A DNA stretch of 58,719 nucleotides, taken from positions 1 to 58,719 of the forward strand of contig CACOVJ010000005.1 of assembly GCA_902630465.1 (NCBI GenBank), written 5' to 3'. A program made the position numbers and the translations under genes. Under the pieces are notes generated by a model. It searched no databases. It had not been told where the DNA came from and saw only the letters and a list, made by a program, of their open reading frames with translations. Positions 24,015 through 37,248 of this stretch are shown one piece after another (within the stretch, counting starts at the first letter, position 1; the number at the start of each line of letters is the position of its first letter). The DNA comes from an uncultured Alphaproteobacteria bacterium. Lineage in GTDB: Bacteria; Pseudomonadota; Alphaproteobacteria; HIMB59; GCA-002718135.

Positions 24015-27000
24015 ATGAGTTTAGATCATATAAATACTAGAAAAATAAGAAAATCTTTTGGAAAAATTCCACTAGTAACATCATTACCAAATCTAGTTGA
24101 AGTTCAAAAAAGATCTTACGACAGTTTTTTACAATTAAGAGTTGATCCCGAAAAAAGACAAAACCTGGGATTGCATGCAATTTTCAAATCAGTATTCCCA
24201 ATTCACGATTATTCTGAAAGAGCTACAGTAGATTATGTAAGTTACAACCTCGGTATTCCAAAATACGATGTAGAAGAATGCTCACAAAGAGGAATGACAT
24301 ATGGCGCTCCTCTTCTAGTAAACTTTAGGTTAATAATATGGGATATAGATGAAATAGCCGGAACAAAATCTGTTAGGGATATTAAAGAACAAGAAGTTTA
24401 CATGGGAGATATTCCTTTAATGACAAAAAATGCAACTTTTGTGGTTAACGGTACTGAGCGAGTTGTTGTGAGCCAAATGCATCGTTCACCAGGAGTATTT
24501 TTTGATCACGATTTTGGTAAAACTCATACTAGTGGTAAATATTTGTTTAATGCACGAATTATACCTTATAGAGGTTCTTGGTTAGACTTTGAGCATGATG
24601 CAAAAAATAATATTCATGCAAGAATTGATAGGAAAAGAAAATTTCCAGTCACGACGCTTTTAAAGTGCTTATTAAGTGAAATGTCAGAAAAATATATAAA
24701 CGATTGTGAGTCTAATAAAATCGATCCAGATCCAAAAAAAATTCTAGGCATGACAAATGAAGAAATTCTTCATGTATTTTATGAAAATATATCTTATAAA
24801 AAAAATGAGTTTGGTTGGCAATTTAAGGAGGATCTCTCTTTTTTTAAAGCTAAAATTTTAAACTTTGATATTTTAGATACAAAAACAGGAAAACCCCTAG
24901 CTATAAAAGGAACTAAAGTAAATCAAAAGTTGATAAATGATTTAAAGAAGAAAAACATAAGTACTATTTCTATAAACGATGAGGCACTTATCGGGCATTA
25001 TATTGCATCTGACATTATTGATATAAAAACTGGTAAAATATATTTTGAAGCAGGTCATGAAATAGACGAGTCTTTTCTGGAATTTATTAATGAAATGAAG
25101 ATTACTAAATTAGATATACTTAAAGTAGATAACATAGAAATAGGTTCATATATTAGAAGTACCCTTCAATTAGATAAAGCCAGATCTAGAGAAGAAGCTT
25201 TATTTGAAGTTTTTAAAATTTTAAGACCTGGAGAACCTCCAACAATTGAAACTGCAGAGACATTATTTAATAATTTATTTTTCAACGCGGATAGATATGA
25301 CCTTTCATCCGTCGGAAGGTTAAAGATTAGTTCTAAATTTAAAAAAGACACATCAGTTGAACAACGAGTGTTGGATAAAAGTGATATCATTGATGTTGTA
25401 AAGCATATGCACAATTTAATTGATGGTAAAGGTGAAATCGATGATATTGACCATCTAGCAAATAGAAGAGTTAGATCGGTTGGAGAGCTTCTTGAAAATC
25501 AATATAGAATAGGTTTACTTAAAATGGATAGGGCCATAAAAGAAAGATTAAGTTCCCTTGAAGTTGATAATATAATGCCTCAAGATATTGTTAATGCTAA
25601 ACCAGTCGTGGCATCAATTAAAGAATTTTTTGGTTTAAGTCAATTAAGTCAATTCATGGACCAAACAAATCCTCTAAGTGAAATTACACATAAGAGGAGA
25701 GTTTCTGCGCTAGGTCCTGGAGGTTTGAATAGAGAGAGAGCTGGTTTTGAAGTAAGAGATGTGCACCAAACTCATTATGGAAGAATTTGTCCAATTGAAA
25801 CTCCTGAGGGTGCAAATATTGGTTTAATTAATAGCTTAGCCTCATACTCGCGTATTAATAAATATGGATTTATAGAGACTCCTTACAGAATTGTTAGTAG
25901 CGGTAGGGTTACTGACAAAGTAATTTATTTAAGTGCAATCGATGAGGAAGATTTTGTTATAGCGCAAGCCAATGCAGAAGTAGACATAAAAGGTAAGTTT
26001 AAAAATGAAATTGTAAGTTGTAGAAAAAATGGAGAATTTATAAATGCAGAAAGTGATGCTATAGATTTAATGGATGTATCGCCCCAACAGCTAGTATCTG
26101 TTGCCTCATCTTTAATACCATTTTTAGAAAATGATGACGCAAATAGAGCTTTAATGGGTTCCAATATGATGAGACAAGCGGTGCCTCTAATAAAACCAAA
26201 AGCTCCACTTGTCGGTACTGGTATGGAATACACTGTAGCTAAAGATAGTGGTTCTACAGTTGTTGCAAAAAGAGAAGGAGTTGTAGATCAGCTTGATGCA
26301 AATAGAATCGTAATTAGAGTTACAGATAAGAATGATAAATCACTTAATAAAATTGATATTTACAATCTTTTAAAATTTCAAAGATCGAATCAAAATACGT
26401 GTATTACTCAACGTCCACTAGTTAATGTTGGTGATAAAATTAAAAGGAATCAAGTTATAGCTGATGGTCCAGCAACAGATTTAGGTGAACTAGCATTAGG
26501 AAGAAATGTACTAGCTGCTTTTATGCCTTGGAATGGATATAATTTTGAAGACTCAATCTTAATATCTGAGAAGGTTGTTCAAGATGATGTATTCACTTCA
26601 ATTCACGTTGAAGAATTTGAGGTAATGTCAAGGGATACAAAACTTGGCCCTGAAGAAATCACTAGAGATATTCCAAATGCAAGTGAAGAGATGTTAGTCA
26701 ATCTTGATGAAACAGGTATCGTGTATGTTGGAGCTGAAGTGTCATCAGGTGATATTTTAGTTGGCAAGGTAACTCCAAAAGGCGAATCCCCAATGACCCC
26801 GGAAGAGAAACTTTTAAGAGCTATTTTTGGTGAAAAAGCAGCTGACGTTAAAGATACAAGCCTAAGAGTACCTCCTGGTGTAAAAGGTACAATAGTTGAA
26901 ATAAGAGTTTTTTCCCGAAGAGGTATAGAAAAAGACGAAAGAGCGATAAGTATTGAAAATCATCAAATAGAAATAATAGCTAGAGATAGAGAAGATGAAT

Positions 27001-28220
27001 TAGAAATTTTAGAAAAGAGTTTTGGTAATCATTTAAGAGAATTACTTACAAATAAAACATTTATTTCAGGTAATGAGAATTTTAAAAAGAATTCATCAAT
27101 AAATTTTGATCAATTAGAACAACTATCTCTCAATGATCTGCTTAAAATAAATATCTCTGAAGAAAAATCTAATGAGCAAATTGAACTTTTGGTAAAAAAT
27201 TATGAAAACCAACTTGGTAATATAAATCAAAAATTTGAAAACAAAATTGATAAAATTCAAAGTGGAGACGAGTTGCTTCCTGGGGTATTAAAATTAATCA
27301 AAGTTTTTATTGCTGTAAAAAGAAAATTGCAACCTGGTGATAAAATGGCGGGTAGACATGGTAATAAAGGAGTTATATCAAAAATATGCCCTGTTGAAGA
27401 TATGCCTTACATGGAAGATGGTACACCTGTTGATATAGTTCTTAATCCACTTGGTGTTCCAAGTAGGATGAATATTGGTCAAATCCTTGAAACGCACCTA
27501 GGATGGGCCTCAGCATCTCTTGGTAGACAAGTTAACGATATGATTAATAAAATGCAGAAAGAAGGCCATACTAAAAATCTTAAATCAAAACTATTAGATA
27601 TATATGACTTACAAAGTCATCAAAAAGCTATAGATAAAATGAACGAAGACGAAATATTGGATCTCGCTCATAATCTTAAAGATGGAATTCCTTTTGCAAC
27701 ACCTGTCTTTGATGGGGCAAAAGAAAAAGATATATCTGCTCTTTTAGAAAAATCTGGAGTTTCAATAACAGGTCAGGAAATACTTTATGACGGTATAACA
27801 GGTCAAAAATTTGAAAGACCTGTTACAGTAGGATATATGTATATGTTAAAACTTCACCATCTTGTAGATGAAAAAATTCACGCAAGATCTATAGGGCCTT
27901 ATAGTTTGGTAACACAGCAACCATTAGGTGGTAAAGCGCAATTTGGTGGTCAAAGATTTGGTGAGATGGAAGTCTGGGCATTAGAAGCCTATGGAGCTGC
28001 ATATACACTTCAAGAAATATTAACAATAAAATCAGATGATGTTGCTGGACGGACTAAAGTTTATGAGTCCATTGTAAAAGGAGATAATAATTTTGAATCT
28101 GGTACTCCTGAGTCTTTTAATGTAATGGTAAAAGAGCTTCGCTCTCTTGGCCTAAATTTAGAATTTAAAGAAAATCTTAAGGATAATAATTTAACTAACT
28201 TAATAGGTAAAAATGAATAA
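24015..28220 (+). CDS. rpoB: RNA polymerase beta subunit
   Basis: 1401 aa from the ATG at 24015, which is favoured over an in-frame TTG three bases earlier. Contains the rifampicin-pocket block [19 protein letters not shown] near residue 550, followed by [19 protein letters not shown], and the active-centre [15 protein letters not shown] near 1110. The pocket residues look wild-type. The 3' end overlaps the rpoC start by 8 bp. Confidence 0.99.
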   Translation: MSLDHINTRKIRKSFGKIPLVTSLPNLVEVQKRSYDSFLQLRVDPEKRQNLGLHAIFKSVFPIHDYSERATVDYVSYNLGIPKYDVEECSQRGMTYGAPLLVNFRLIIWDIDEIAGTKSVRDIKEQEVYMGDIPLMTKNATFVVNGTERVVVSQMHRSPGVFFDHDFGKTHTSGKYLFNARIIPYRGSWLDFEHDAKNNIHARIDRKRKFPVTTLLKCLLSEMSEKYINDCESNKIDPDPKKILGMTNEEILHVFYENISYKKNEFGWQFKEDLSFFKAKILNFDILDTKTGKPLAIKGTKVNQKLINDLKKKNISTISINDEALIGHYIASDIIDIKTGKIYFEAGHEIDESFLEFINEMKITKLDILKVDNIEIGSYIRSTLQLDKARSREEALFEVFKILRPGEPPTIETAETLFNNLFFNADRYDLSSVGRLKISSKFKKDTSVEQRVLDKSDIIDVVKHMHNLIDGKGEIDDIDHLANRRVRSVGELLENQYRIGLLKMDRAIKERLSSLEVDNIMPQDIVNAKPVVASIKEFFGLSQLSQFMDQTNPLSEITHKRRVSALGPGGLNRERAGFEVRDVHQTHYGRICPIETPEGANIGLINSLASYSRINKYGFIETPYRIVSSGRVTDKVIYLSAIDEEDFVIAQANAEVDIKGKFKNEIVSCRKNGEFINAESDAIDLMDVSPQQLVSVASSLIPFLENDDANRALMGSNMMRQAVPLIKPKAPLVGTGMEYTVAKDSGSTVVAKREGVVDQLDANRIVIRVTDKNDKSLNKIDIYNLLKFQRSNQNTCITQRPLVNVGDKIKRNQVIADGPATDLGELALGRNVLAAFMPWNGYNFEDSILISEKVVQDDVFTSIHVEEFEVMSRDTKLGPEEITRDIPNASEEMLVNLDETGIVYVGAEVSSGDILVGKVTPKGESPMTPEEKLLRAIFGEKAADVKDTSLRVPPGVKGTIVEIRVFSRRGIEKDERAISIENHQIEIIARDREDELEILEKSFGNHLRELLTNKTFISGNENFKKNSSINFDQLEQLSLNDLLKINISEEKSNEQIELLVKNYENQLGNINQKFENKIDKIQSGDELLPGVLKLIKVFIAVKRKLQPGDKMAGRHGNKGVISKICPVEDMPYMEDGTPVDIVLNPLGVPSRMNIGQILETHLGWASASLGRQVNDMINKMQKEGHTKNLKSKLLDIYDLQSHQKAIDKMNEDEILDLAHNLKDGIPFATPVFDGAKEKDISALLEKSGVSITGQEILYDGITGQKFERPVTVGYMYMLKLHHLVDEKIHARSIGPYSLVTQQPLGGKAQFGGQRFGEMEVWALEAYGAAYTLQEILTIKSDDVAGRTKVYESIVKGDNNFESGTPESFNVMVKELRSLGLNLEFKENLKDNNLTNLIGKNE

Positions 28221-31200
28221 AGAATTAACAAATATTTTTAATCAAAGTCTTGGCGTCCAGAATTTTAACAGCTTAAAAATAGCTATTGCAAGTCCAGAAG
28301 ATATAAGATCTTGGTCTTTTGGAGAAATTAAAAAACCAGAGACTATAAATTATAGAACATTTAAACCTGAGAAAGATGGCCTGTTTTGTTCAAGAATATT
28401 TGGCCCTGTAAAAGATTACGAATGCTTATGCGGAAAGTATAAGAGGATGAAGTTTAGAGGAATTATTTGTGAGAAATGTGGTGTTGAAGTGACTCTATCC
28501 AAAGTAAGAAGAGATAGAATGGGACACATCGAGTTAGCTGCCCCCGTATCCCATATTTGGTTTATGAAATCATTACCAAGCAGGATAGCAACACTACTTG
28601 ATATGACTATTAAAAATTTAGAAAAAGTATTATATTTTGAGCAATTTATAGTTGTTGAACCTGGGCTAACTGATTTAAATAAAGGTGATATAATCTCTGA
28701 AGAACAATACATTGATTATCAAGATGAATATGGTGAAGATTCCTTCAGCGCAGCAATTGGAGCTGAAGCAATCGAGCAGATGTTATTAAATATTGATTTA
28801 GAGAGTGATTATAAGCAATTAAAAATCGATCTTACAGAAACTAAATCAGAGTTAAAAAAAACTAAATTAACTAAACGCCTTAAACTTGTTGAGTCTTTTA
28901 TTGTTTCAAAGAACAAGCCTGAATGGATGATACTAAGGGTATTACCTGTAATTCCACCTGAACTAAGACCTTTGGTTCCTCTTGATGGGGGAAGGTTTGC
29001 TACAAGTGACCTTAATGATTTATATAGAAGAGTTATAAATAGAAATAATAGATTAAAAAGATTAATTGATCTTAGGGCGCCAGACATAATAATTAGAAAT
29101 GAAAAAAGGATGCTTCAAGAATCAGTAGATGCTCTTTTTGATAATGGTAGAAGAGGAAGAGTAATAACATCCACTAACAAAAGACCACTTAAATCTTTAT
29201 CTGATATGCTAAAAGGAAAGCAAGGTAGGTTTAGACAAAATCTACTAGGAAAAAGAGTTGATTATTCAGGAAGATCAGTAATTGTTGTTGGCCCAAATCT
29301 CAAACTACACCAATGTGGTATACCAAAAAAAATGGCACTTGAATTATTTAAACCATTTATTTTTCATAAACTAGACATATACGGATGGGCGAATACTATA
29401 AAAGCTGCAAAAAAATTAGTTGAAAAAGAAGACCCTAGAGTTTGGGATATTCTAGAAGAAGTTATCAGAGAGCATCCAGTTTTACTAAATAGAGCACCAA
29501 CATTACATAGGTTGGGGATCCAAGCATTTGAACCAATTCTTATCGAGGGTAAATCAATTCAGTTACATCCGCTGGTGTGTACAGCTTTTAATGCCGATTT
29601 TGATGGTGATCAAATGGCGGTTCACGTACCATTAAGTCTGGAGTCTCAATTAGAAGCAAGAGTTCTAATGATGAGCACCAATAACATACTATCTCCATCT
29701 AGTGGTAAGCCTATAATAGTTCCATCTCAAGATATTGTTTTAGGAATATATTATTTATCTATTTTAAGAAAAAATCAAATTGGAGAGGGAAGATCTTTTG
29801 TTGATTTAAATGAAATATTGAAAGCATTAGAAAACAAAGACGTAACACTTCACACACAAATATTAGCAAGAATTAAAAATTTTGAAGGTGGTTTCGAAAA
29901 AGTAGAAACAACTCCAGGAAGAATGATACTTGCAAACACTTTACCAATTAATAAAAACATTAATTTTGAAATGGTAAATAAAGTTCTAACTAAAAAAGAA
30001 GTTAGTAATATAATTGACTCGGTCTATAGGTTTTGTGGTCAAAAAGAAACTGTCTTATTTGCAGACCACATTATGCAAACAGGTTTTAAATATGCGGCAA
30101 TTGCTGGTATCTCTTTCGGTAAAGATGATTTAATAATACCTAATGATAAGCAAAAATTATTAGACAACACACAACTAAAAGTAAAAGAATATGAAAATCA
30201 ATATCAAGACGGACTAATTACCCAAGGAGAAAAATATAATAAAGTTGTAGATGCGTGGTCGGATTGCACAAATAGAGTTGCAGATAAAATGCTAGAAGTA
30301 ATTTCAAATCCAACAGATGATCAGCCAATCAATTCTGTTTATATGATGGCTCATTCAGGTGCTAGAGGTTCAGCAGCACAGTTAAAGCAATTATCTGGAA
30401 TGAGAGGTTTAATGGCAAAGCCTTCGGGAGAAATTATTGAAAATCCAATTAAATCAAATTTTAAAGAAGGACTTTCAGTTTTAGAATACTTTACTTCTAC
30501 CCACGGAGCAAGAAAAGGGTTGGCAGACACTGCCTTGAAAACAGCCAGTAGTGGATATCTTACAAGAAGATTAGTTGATGTCGCACAGGATGCAGTAATA
30601 AGAGAAGAAGATTGTGAAACAACAAACGGTGTGATTGTTGAAGAAATAGTGGAGTCTGGAAATATTACTTCCCCAATTTCTGAAAGAATATTGGGAAGAA
30701 CACCTGTTAAAGAAATAATAGATGAATCGAATGATATTATAGTTAACGCAGGTGAAATAATCTCTGAACAACATTTAGAAAGAATTACAAATCTTGGGAT
30801 AAGATCATTAAAAATAAGATCTGTTTTAACTTGTGAAACTGAAGATGGTATTTGTTCTAAATGTTATGGCAGAGATCTAGCAAGAGGTACATCTGTAAAT
30901 ATAGGTGAGGCAGTAGGTATAATAGCTGCTCAGTCAATAGGTGAGCCAGGTACACAGTTAACTATGAGAACTTTCCATATCGGTGGAGCTGCCAGCTCAT
31001 CAGTTGAGCAGTCTAACTCAATTTCTCCTATTGATGGAAAAATAAAATTGGAAAACGTCAAGATAATAGAAGATAAATTTAATAACAAAATTGTACTAAG
31101 TAGAAATGCTAAAATTAAAATAATAATGGATAATGAAGAAAAATTTTCTTCAACAATTCCTTTTGGGGCGAAACTTTTGGTAAATGACGATGATAACGTA

Positions 31201-32331
31201 AAATCTAACGAGATTTTAGCTGAATGGGATCCCTATACATTACCAATAATAGCTGAAAAAAATGGCTATGCTAGATACGTTGACTTAAAGCAAGGAAGTT
31301 CATTTAGAGAATCAATAGATGACACAACAGGTATCTCAAGCAAAATAGTAGTTGATTGGAGTCAAAATCAAAAAAGTAAAAATTTTAAACCTGCTATTGA
31401 AATTGTGGACTCCTTGCAATCAGATGATGACAACAGTTTAATTAACTATCCCATGTCTATTGATACAATAATTAGCATTGAAGATGGCCAAGATGTTTTT
31501 GCTGGACAAGTTTTAGCGAGAATACCGAAAGAGTCATCAAAAACTAAAGACATTACAGGAGGTCTGCCAAGAGTAGCCGAACTATTTGAAGCGAGAAAGC
31601 CGAAAGATCCCGCAATTATGTCTGAGATGGACGGAAAAATATCTTTTGGAAAAGATTATAAAAACAAAAGAAGAGTAGTTATTACTAGTTTAGATAATGA
31701 TGAAACAATTGAATTACTAATACCTCGTGCAAAATATTTAAATGTTCAAGAAGGAGATTTTGTAAAACGAGGAGATATACTAGTTGAGGGCACTCCAGTA
31801 CCACATGACATACTAAGAATCCTTGGGGTTGAAGAACTTGCTAGATATTTGGTAAGAGAGGTTCAGTCTGTATACAAACTCCAAGGAGTTTATATAAATG
31901 ATAAACATATTGAGACAATTGCAAGACAAATGTTACAAAAAGTATTAATTAAAGACCCTGGAGATTCTAATTTAATTGCTGGAGAACAAATTCAAAGGAG
32001 AGATTTAGTTAAGCTCAATAAAATATTAGAGGATGAAAATAAGAATAAAATTAAATTTGAACCCGTCCTTTTAGGTATTACTAAAGCTAGCTTACAAACA
32101 AATTCTTTTATTTCTGCAGCATCTTTTCAGGAAACAACCAAGGTACTAACTGACGCCGCTACATTAGGCAAAGTTGATACACTAAATGGTTTAAAAGAAA
32201 ACGTCATTGTTGGAAGACTTATACCAGCTGGTACAGGCAAAATGACCACTGAATATGAAAAAGTAGCAAATATAAGAGATCAGGAAATAATTAAACAAAA
32301 TGAAGCCAAAAATATAGAAAATTCTGAATAA
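28213..32331 (+). CDS. rpoC: RNA polymerase beta' subunit
   Basis: 1372 aa. The N-terminal zinc site is CLCGKYKRM...CEKCGV near residues 73-93. The catalytic Mg-binding loop is [12 protein letters not shown] near 460. The second zinc site is [17 protein letters not shown] near 875, followed by [18 protein letters not shown], and the trigger-loop and jaw regions follow. It is coupled to rpoB by an 8-bp overlap. Only 101 bp separate it from rpsL. Confidence 0.99.
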   Translation: MNKELTNIFNQSLGVQNFNSLKIAIASPEDIRSWSFGEIKKPETINYRTFKPEKDGLFCSRIFGPVKDYECLCGKYKRMKFRGIICEKCGVEVTLSKVRRDRMGHIELAAPVSHIWFMKSLPSRIATLLDMTIKNLEKVLYFEQFIVVEPGLTDLNKGDIISEEQYIDYQDEYGEDSFSAAIGAEAIEQMLLNIDLESDYKQLKIDLTETKSELKKTKLTKRLKLVESFIVSKNKPEWMILRVLPVIPPELRPLVPLDGGRFATSDLNDLYRRVINRNNRLKRLIDLRAPDIIIRNEKRMLQESVDALFDNGRRGRVITSTNKRPLKSLSDMLKGKQGRFRQNLLGKRVDYSGRSVIVVGPNLKLHQCGIPKKMALELFKPFIFHKLDIYGWANTIKAAKKLVEKEDPRVWDILEEVIREHPVLLNRAPTLHRLGIQAFEPILIEGKSIQLHPLVCTAFNADFDGDQMAVHVPLSLESQLEARVLMMSTNNILSPSSGKPIIVPSQDIVLGIYYLSILRKNQIGEGRSFVDLNEILKALENKDVTLHTQILARIKNFEGGFEKVETTPGRMILANTLPINKNINFEMVNKVLTKKEVSNIIDSVYRFCGQKETVLFADHIMQTGFKYAAIAGISFGKDDLIIPNDKQKLLDNTQLKVKEYENQYQDGLITQGEKYNKVVDAWSDCTNRVADKMLEVISNPTDDQPINSVYMMAHSGARGSAAQLKQLSGMRGLMAKPSGEIIENPIKSNFKEGLSVLEYFTSTHGARKGLADTALKTASSGYLTRRLVDVAQDAVIREEDCETTNGVIVEEIVESGNITSPISERILGRTPVKEIIDESNDIIVNAGEIISEQHLERITNLGIRSLKIRSVLTCETEDGICSKCYGRDLARGTSVNIGEAVGIIAAQSIGEPGTQLTMRTFHIGGAASSSVEQSNSISPIDGKIKLENVKIIEDKFNNKIVLSRNAKIKIIMDNEEKFSSTIPFGAKLLVNDDDNVKSNEILAEWDPYTLPIIAEKNGYARYVDLKQGSSFRESIDDTTGISSKIVVDWSQNQKSKNFKPAIEIVDSLQSDDDNSLINYPMSIDTIISIEDGQDVFAGQVLARIPKESSKTKDITGGLPRVAELFEARKPKDPAIMSEMDGKISFGKDYKNKRRVVITSLDNDETIELLIPRAKYLNVQEGDFVKRGDILVEGTPVPHDILRILGVEELARYLVREVQSVYKLQGVYINDKHIETIARQMLQKVLIKDPGDSNLIAGEQIQRRDLVKLNKILEDENKNKIKFEPVLLGITKASLQTNSFISAASFQETTKVLTDAATLGKVDTLNGLKENVIVGRLIPAGTGKMTTEYEKVANIRDQEIIKQNEAKNIENSE

Positions 32332-32345
32332 TCTAAGATATTTTC

Positions 32346-32372
32346 TTGACTTTCTGTTGCTCAATTTATAAA
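32346..32372 (+). promoter_or_regulatory. Candidate promoter before rpsL (str operon)
   Basis: TTGACT at 32346-32351 and TATAAA at 32367-32372, spaced by 15 bp, in the only gap between rpoC and rpsL. A weak stem (ACGA/TCGT) follows around 32380-32397. The nonamer CTTGACTTT is repeated upstream of rpsM. The short spacing keeps confidence moderate. Confidence 0.45.
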
Positions 32373-32432
32373 GACCCCTACGATTTGTTAAAGGTCGTGG
32401 ATTAAATTCCAAACACTTAACTTAGAGGAAAT

Positions 32433-32804
32433 ATGCCAACTATTAATCAACTTGTCCGTAAGGGTAGGAGTAAAGTAAAAAAAAGAAATAAAGTACCTGC
32501 TCTCGAGCAAAGTCCTCAAAAGAGAGGTGTTTGTACTAGAGTTTATACAACTACACCAAAAAAACCCAATTCGGCATTAAGAAAAGTTGCTAGGGTGAAA
32601 CTAACAAATGGACAAGAAGTTTCAGCGTATATCCCAGGTGAAGGGCATAATCTTCAAGAGCATTCAGTAGTTCTAATAAGGGGCGGTAGAGTTAAAGATC
32701 TCCCTGGAGTAAGATACCACATATTAAGAGGAACATTAGATACACAAGGGGTTAGTGCTAGAAAACAAAGAAGATCATTATATGGTGCCAAGCGCCCTAA
32801 ATAG
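32433..32804 (+). CDS. rpsL: 30S ribosomal protein S12
   Basis: 123-aa decoding-centre protein. The streptomycin-relevant lysines lie in [18 protein letters not shown] and [13 protein letters not shown] and look like the sensitive form. GAGG precedes the ATG by a few bases. First gene of the str group. Confidence 0.98.
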   Translation: MPTINQLVRKGRSKVKKRNKVPALEQSPQKRGVCTRVYTTTPKKPNSALRKVARVKLTNGQEVSAYIPGEGHNLQEHSVVLIRGGRVKDLPGVRYHILRGTLDTQGVSARKQRRSLYGAKRPK

Positions 32805-32806
32805 TT

Positions 32807-33277
32807 ATGTCTAGAAGAAGAGCAGCAGAAAAAAGAACAATACTCCCTGATCATAAATATAAAGATATAGTTTTAGCAAAATTTATGAATAGAATAATGG
32901 AAGACGGTAAAAAGTCAGTATCTGAGAGAATAGTTTATGGAGCTTTTGAAATCGTATCTAAAAAAACTGATAAAAGCCCGATAGACTTTTTTCACGAAGC
33001 GTTAAATAATGTAAAACCTTCACTTGAAGTTAGATCAAGAAGAGTTGGTGGTGCAACTTATCAAGTTCCAATGGAAGTAAGACCTAAAAGGGCTCAAACA
33101 CTTGCAATGAAATGGATTGTTGATTCCGCTGTTAAAAGAAATGAAAAAACTATGAGAGAAAGAGTAGCAAACGAAATACTTGATGCTTTTAATAACAAGG
33201 GTAATGCAGTAAAAAAAAGAGAAGAAACTCATAAAATGGCTGAAGCCAATAGAGCATTTTCTCATTTTAGGTGGTAA
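32807..33277 (+). CDS. rpsG: 30S ribosomal protein S7
   Basis: 156-aa 16S rRNA-binding assembly protein of the small-subunit head. Typical segments are [28 protein letters not shown] and [20 protein letters not shown]. It starts 2 bp after the rpsL stop and ends 2 bp before the fusA ATG. Confidence 0.98.
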   Translation: MSRRRAAEKRTILPDHKYKDIVLAKFMNRIMEDGKKSVSERIVYGAFEIVSKKTDKSPIDFFHEALNNVKPSLEVRSRRVGGATYQVPMEVRPKRAQTLAMKWIVDSAVKRNEKTMRERVANEILDAFNNKGNAVKKREETHKMAEANRAFSHFRW

Positions 33278-33279
33278 TT

Positions 33280-35358
33280 ATGTCAAGATCTCATCCATTA
33301 TCAAAATACAGAAATATTGGGATCATGGCTCACATTGATGCTGGTAAAACGACAACTACTGAAAGAATTTTATATTATACAGGAAAATCTCATAAAATAG
33401 GTGAGGTTCATGACGGTGCTGCAACAATGGACTGGATGGAGCAAGAGCAAGAAAGAGGCATAACTATAACCTCTGCTGCCACAACATGTTTTTGGGATGA
33501 GCACAGAATAAATATAATTGATACTCCTGGTCATGTAGATTTTACTATTGAAGTTGAAAGATCTTTAAAAGTGCTTGATGGAGCAGTTGCTGTATTTGAT
33601 GGTGTTGCTGGAGTAGAACCACAATCTGAAACAGTTTGGAGACAAGCTGACAAATATAAAGTGCCTAGAATGTGTTTCATTAATAAGCTTGATAGAACGG
33701 GAGCAAACTTCTTCATGTGTGTTGATATGATAAGTGAAAGACTCGGATCTTATCCTCTTGTTACCCAACTACCTATTGGCATTGAAAGTAATCTTAAAGG
33801 TGTTGTTGACTTAGTAGAGAACAAAGCTATCGTATGGCAAGATGAAAGTTTAGGTGCTAAATTTGATATTGTAGAGATTCCTGATGATTTAAAAGATCAA
33901 TCTGAAGAGTATAGATTAAAATTAATAGAAAAAGTAGTTGAAGAAAATGATAGTGTAATGGAAAAATACCTAGATGGTACAGAGCCAACAACTCAAGAAA
34001 TAAAAAAATGTATCAGAACTGGAACAATTAGAGGTTCATTTGTTCCTGTTTTAACAGGATCAGCATTCAAAAATAAGGGAGTTCAACCACTATTAGATGC
34101 TGTCATTGATTATATGCCTTCACCTATAGACGTAGAAAATGTCAAGGGATCAGATATTAAGGACGACTCCTTAGAGCTAACAAGAAAATGTGATGACAAT
34201 GAACCATTTAGTGCTCTGGCTTTTAAAATTATGACTGATCCATTTGTTGGAAGTTTAACATTTACAAGAATTTATTCAGGAACAATTAATGCAAAAGATT
34301 CAGTACTTAACTCCAACTCTGGAAAAAAAGAGAATATAGGTAGAATGCTTCTAATGCATGCTAACAATAGAGAAGAAATTAAAGTTGCACATGCTGGCGA
34401 TATTGTTGCACTTGTAGGTCTTAAAGACGTAACAACTGGAGAAACTCTTTGTGATATTAATAAGCCAATAGTTTTAGAAAGAATGGATTTTCCAGATCCA
34501 GTTATTGAAGTTGCTGTTGAGCCAAAGACTAAAGCAGATCACGAAAAAATGGGCCAAGCACTTGGAAGGCTAGCTCAAGAAGATCCCAGTTTTCGCGTTA
34601 CAACAGACCACGAGAGTGGCCAAACCATAATTAAAGGTATGGGTGAATTACATCTAGAAATTCTTGTTGATAGAATGAAACGAGAGTTCAAGGTTGAAGC
34701 AAATGTTGGAGCTCCGCAAGTAGCTTATAGAGAGACAATATCTAGCTCTTTTGATGTAGACTACACACACAAAAAACAATCTGGTGGTGCAGGCCAGTTC
34801 GCAAGAGTCAAAATTAAATTTGAACCTGGTAAACCAGGTAGTGGTTATGAATTTGTAAATCAAATCAAAGGTGGTAACATTCCTACTGAACATATACCTG
34901 GTGTCGAAAAAGGGTTAATTGCTCAGCAACAAACTGGCGTAATAGCTGGTTTCCCTTGTATAGATTTCAAGGCAGTATTATATGATGGTGCATATCATGA
35001 TGTTGACTCCAGTGTGTTGGCCTTTGAAATAGCTGCAAGAGCAGCTTTTAGAGAAGGTATTGCTAAAGCAAGCCCCGTTTTATTAGAACCTATGATGAAA
35101 GTTGAGGTTGTTACTCCTGAGGAATATATGGGAGATGTAATTGGAGACTTAAATAGTAGAAGAGGTCAAGTTCAAGAAATGTCCACACGTGGAAATGCGA
35201 ATGTTGTAGATGCAATGGTTCCTTTAGCTAACATGTTCGGGTACGTGAATAACCTTAGATCATTATCTCAAGGTAGAGCAAATTATACAATGCAGTTTGA
35301 TCATTATGAGCAAGTACCTTCAAATGTTGCAGACGAAGTGAAAGCGAAACTAGCATAA
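33280..35358 (+). CDS. fusA: Elongation factor G
   Basis: 692-aa translocation GTPase with G1 [15 protein letters not shown] near residue 16, G3 DTPGHVDF near 85, and G4 NKLD near 139, followed by domains II-V including [13 protein letters not shown]-like [16 protein letters not shown] took the ATG at 33280 (MSRSHPL); an in-frame GTG at 33271 lies inside rpsG. It is followed directly by rpsJ, with no tuf between, unlike E. coli. Confidence 0.98.
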   Translation: MSRSHPLSKYRNIGIMAHIDAGKTTTTERILYYTGKSHKIGEVHDGAATMDWMEQEQERGITITSAATTCFWDEHRINIIDTPGHVDFTIEVERSLKVLDGAVAVFDGVAGVEPQSETVWRQADKYKVPRMCFINKLDRTGANFFMCVDMISERLGSYPLVTQLPIGIESNLKGVVDLVENKAIVWQDESLGAKFDIVEIPDDLKDQSEEYRLKLIEKVVEENDSVMEKYLDGTEPTTQEIKKCIRTGTIRGSFVPVLTGSAFKNKGVQPLLDAVIDYMPSPIDVENVKGSDIKDDSLELTRKCDDNEPFSALAFKIMTDPFVGSLTFTRIYSGTINAKDSVLNSNSGKKENIGRMLLMHANNREEIKVAHAGDIVALVGLKDVTTGETLCDINKPIVLERMDFPDPVIEVAVEPKTKADHEKMGQALGRLAQEDPSFRVTTDHESGQTIIKGMGELHLEILVDRMKREFKVEANVGAPQVAYRETISSSFDVDYTHKKQSGGAGQFARVKIKFEPGKPGSGYEFVNQIKGGNIPTEHIPGVEKGLIAQQQTGVIAGFPCIDFKAVLYDGAYHDVDSSVLAFEIAARAAFREGIAKASPVLLEPMMKVEVVTPEEYMGDVIGDLNSRRGQVQEMSTRGNANVVDAMVPLANMFGYVNNLRSLSQGRANYTMQFDHYEQVPSNVADEVKAKLA

Positions 35359-35666
35359 TGGAAAATCAAAACATTAGAATTAGATTAAGAGGCTATGATA
35401 GTTCACTTTTAGATACCAGCACTCTAGATATAATTAATACAGCAAAGAGAACAGGAGCAAAAGTCAAAGGCCCAATACCATTGCCTACAAGATTTGAGAG
35501 ATTTACAGTCAATAAATCACCTCATGTTGATAAAAAAAGTAGAGATCAGCTTGAGATACGGACTCACAACCGTTTATTAGATATTATCGATCCAACACCA
35601 CAAACCGTTGATGCATTGATGAAACTTGATTTATCAGCTGGAGTAGAGGTAGATATTAAAATTTAG
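35358..35666 (+). CDS. rpsJ: 30S ribosomal protein S10
   Basis: 102 aa; also the NusE partner of NusB in antitermination. Has [30 protein letters not shown] and [17 protein letters not shown]. Start base shared with the fusA stop (TAATG), so the str and S10 operons are joined. Confidence 0.98.
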   Translation: MENQNIRIRLRGYDSSLLDTSTLDIINTAKRTGAKVKGPIPLPTRFERFTVNKSPHVDKKSRDQLEIRTHNRLLDIIDPTPQTVDALMKLDLSAGVEVDIKI

Positions 35667-35668
35667 AT

Positions 35669-36313
35669 ATGATGAGAACAGGTTTAATTGCTACAAAAAT
35701 AGGAAATTCATCTTACTTTGATACAAAAGGTCAACCTATACCAGTAACAATCTTGAAAGTTGACCAATGTGTTGTTTCTAATGTAAAAACTTTAGAAAAA
35801 GATGGTTACAATGCAGTTCAATTAGCATCGATAGATACAAATAAAGACATCAAAAAAACCAATAAAGCTCAGAGAAAAATATATTCTTCCATAAATATTA
35901 AACCCAAAAAAATACTAAAAGAATTTAGAGTTGACACAAATAATTTACTTGAAATAGGAACCTTATTGTCTGTCAATCATTTTAAAACTGACCAATTTAT
36001 TGATGCCACTGGCATATCAATTGGAAAGGGATTTGCTGGAGTCATGAAAAGACATAATTTTGGAGGCCTAAGAGCTTCTCACGGTGTTTCAATTTCTCAT
36101 AGATCTCATGGTTCAACAGGTCAAAACCAAGATCCAGGAAGAGTATTCAAAGGAAAAAAAATGGCAGGAAGAATGGGTGGAAAAAAAGTTACGAAACAAA
36201 GTTTAAAAGTAGTTAGCATCGATGAAGACAACAAACTTTTAATAGTTAAGGGTTCGGTACCTGGTAAAAAAAATTCAATAGTTTATCTGAAAGATTCTAT
36301 AAAAAGGACTTAA
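35669..36313 (+). CDS. rplC: 50S ribosomal protein L3
   Basis: 214-aa early-assembly protein reaching the peptidyl-transferase centre. Conserved core: GKGFAGVMKRHNFGG then SHGSTGQNQDPGRVFKGKKMAGRMG. Starts MM, so either of two adjacent ATGs (35669 or 35672) may be used. Confidence 0.98.
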   Translation: MMRTGLIATKIGNSSYFDTKGQPIPVTILKVDQCVVSNVKTLEKDGYNAVQLASIDTNKDIKKTNKAQRKIYSSINIKPKKILKEFRVDTNNLLEIGTLLSVNHFKTDQFIDATGISIGKGFAGVMKRHNFGGLRASHGVSISHRSHGSTGQNQDPGRVFKGKKMAGRMGGKKVTKQSLKVVSIDEDNKLLIVKGSVPGKKNSIVYLKDSIKRT

Positions 36314-36937
36314 ATGAAAAAACCAATATTAAATCTTAGTAACAATGAAGTTGGAAATGTTTCATTAGACGCAAGTATTTTTGGTATAAAAACTTTTCCA
36401 GATATTATTCATCAATATATTAGATATCAAAATGCAAAATCAAGACAAGGTTCTCATAAAACAAAATCTAGGTCTGAAGTTAATGGAAGATCAAAAAAAC
36501 CATTTTCTCAAAAAGGTACTGGTAATGCTAGACAGGGCAGTAACAAACCACCCAATTTTAGAGGTGGAGCTGTTTCCATGGGACCAGTAAATAGGGACTA
36601 TTCATTTAATTTAAATAAAAAAGAAAAAAAATTGGCAATTAAATCTGCCCTTTCAACAAAAGTATCTGAAGACAAGGTTTTGTTTATCGATGAATTTAAA
36701 CTTAAAACATTTAAAACAAAGGAATTAAGTAAAATTCTTAAAAAATTTGATTACTCATCTGCTCTTTTTGTTTACTCTCATGAAGGAATTGACAATAATT
36801 TTAAGTTAGCTTCATCGAATCTACCCAAAGTATCAATCATCAATGAAAAAGGAATTAATGTTAAGGATTTAATTACTTACGATAAAATTTTTATAGAAGA
36901 AAAATGTATTGATCAAATTTCAAAGAGGCTTTCATGA
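36314..36937 (+). CDS. rplD: 50S ribosomal protein L4
   Basis: 207-aa exit-tunnel protein. The extended loop carries SRSEVNGRSKKPFSQKGTGNARQGSNKPPNFRGGA. In gammaproteobacteria it represses the S10 operon via a leader, but no gap for such a leader exists before rpsJ here. Overlaps rplW by 4 bp. Confidence 0.97.
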   Translation: MKKPILNLSNNEVGNVSLDASIFGIKTFPDIIHQYIRYQNAKSRQGSHKTKSRSEVNGRSKKPFSQKGTGNARQGSNKPPNFRGGAVSMGPVNRDYSFNLNKKEKKLAIKSALSTKVSEDKVLFIDEFKLKTFKTKELSKILKKFDYSSALFVYSHEGIDNNFKLASSNLPKVSIINEKGINVKDLITYDKIFIEEKCIDQISKRLS

Positions 36938-37248
36938 AAAAAAATATAAAAATATCTTCAGAAAGACTTATGAGTATAATAAAAAAACCAATCACAACAG
37001 AAAAGTCGACAAATTTACAACAGTTTAATCAATATAGTTTTATTGTCTCTAAAGATTCTAATTCAAATGAAATTAAACAAGCAATAGAAACAATATTTAA
37101 AGTCAAAGTAACTAAAATTAATACCTCAATTAATAGAGGTAAAATGAAATCATTCAAAGGCAATTTTGGTTATAGAAAAGATTTTAAAAAAGCAATTGTG
37201 ACATTGCAAGAGGGCAACACAATTGACTCATCTCTGGAGATTAAATAA
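36934..37248 (+). CDS. rplW: 50S ribosomal protein L23
   Basis: 104-aa protein at the tunnel exit where SRP and trigger factor dock. Has IIKKPITTEKSTNL, FIVSKDSNSNEIKQAIETIFKVKV and a basic tail segment. The first 12 residues form a slightly longer N-terminus than usual; an internal ATG at 36970 is an alternative start. Shares one base with rplB. Confidence 0.95.
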   Translation: MKKNIKISSERLMSIIKKPITTEKSTNLQQFNQYSFIVSKDSNSNEIKQAIETIFKVKVTKINTSINRGKMKSFKGNFGYRKDFKKAIVTLQEGNTIDSSLEIK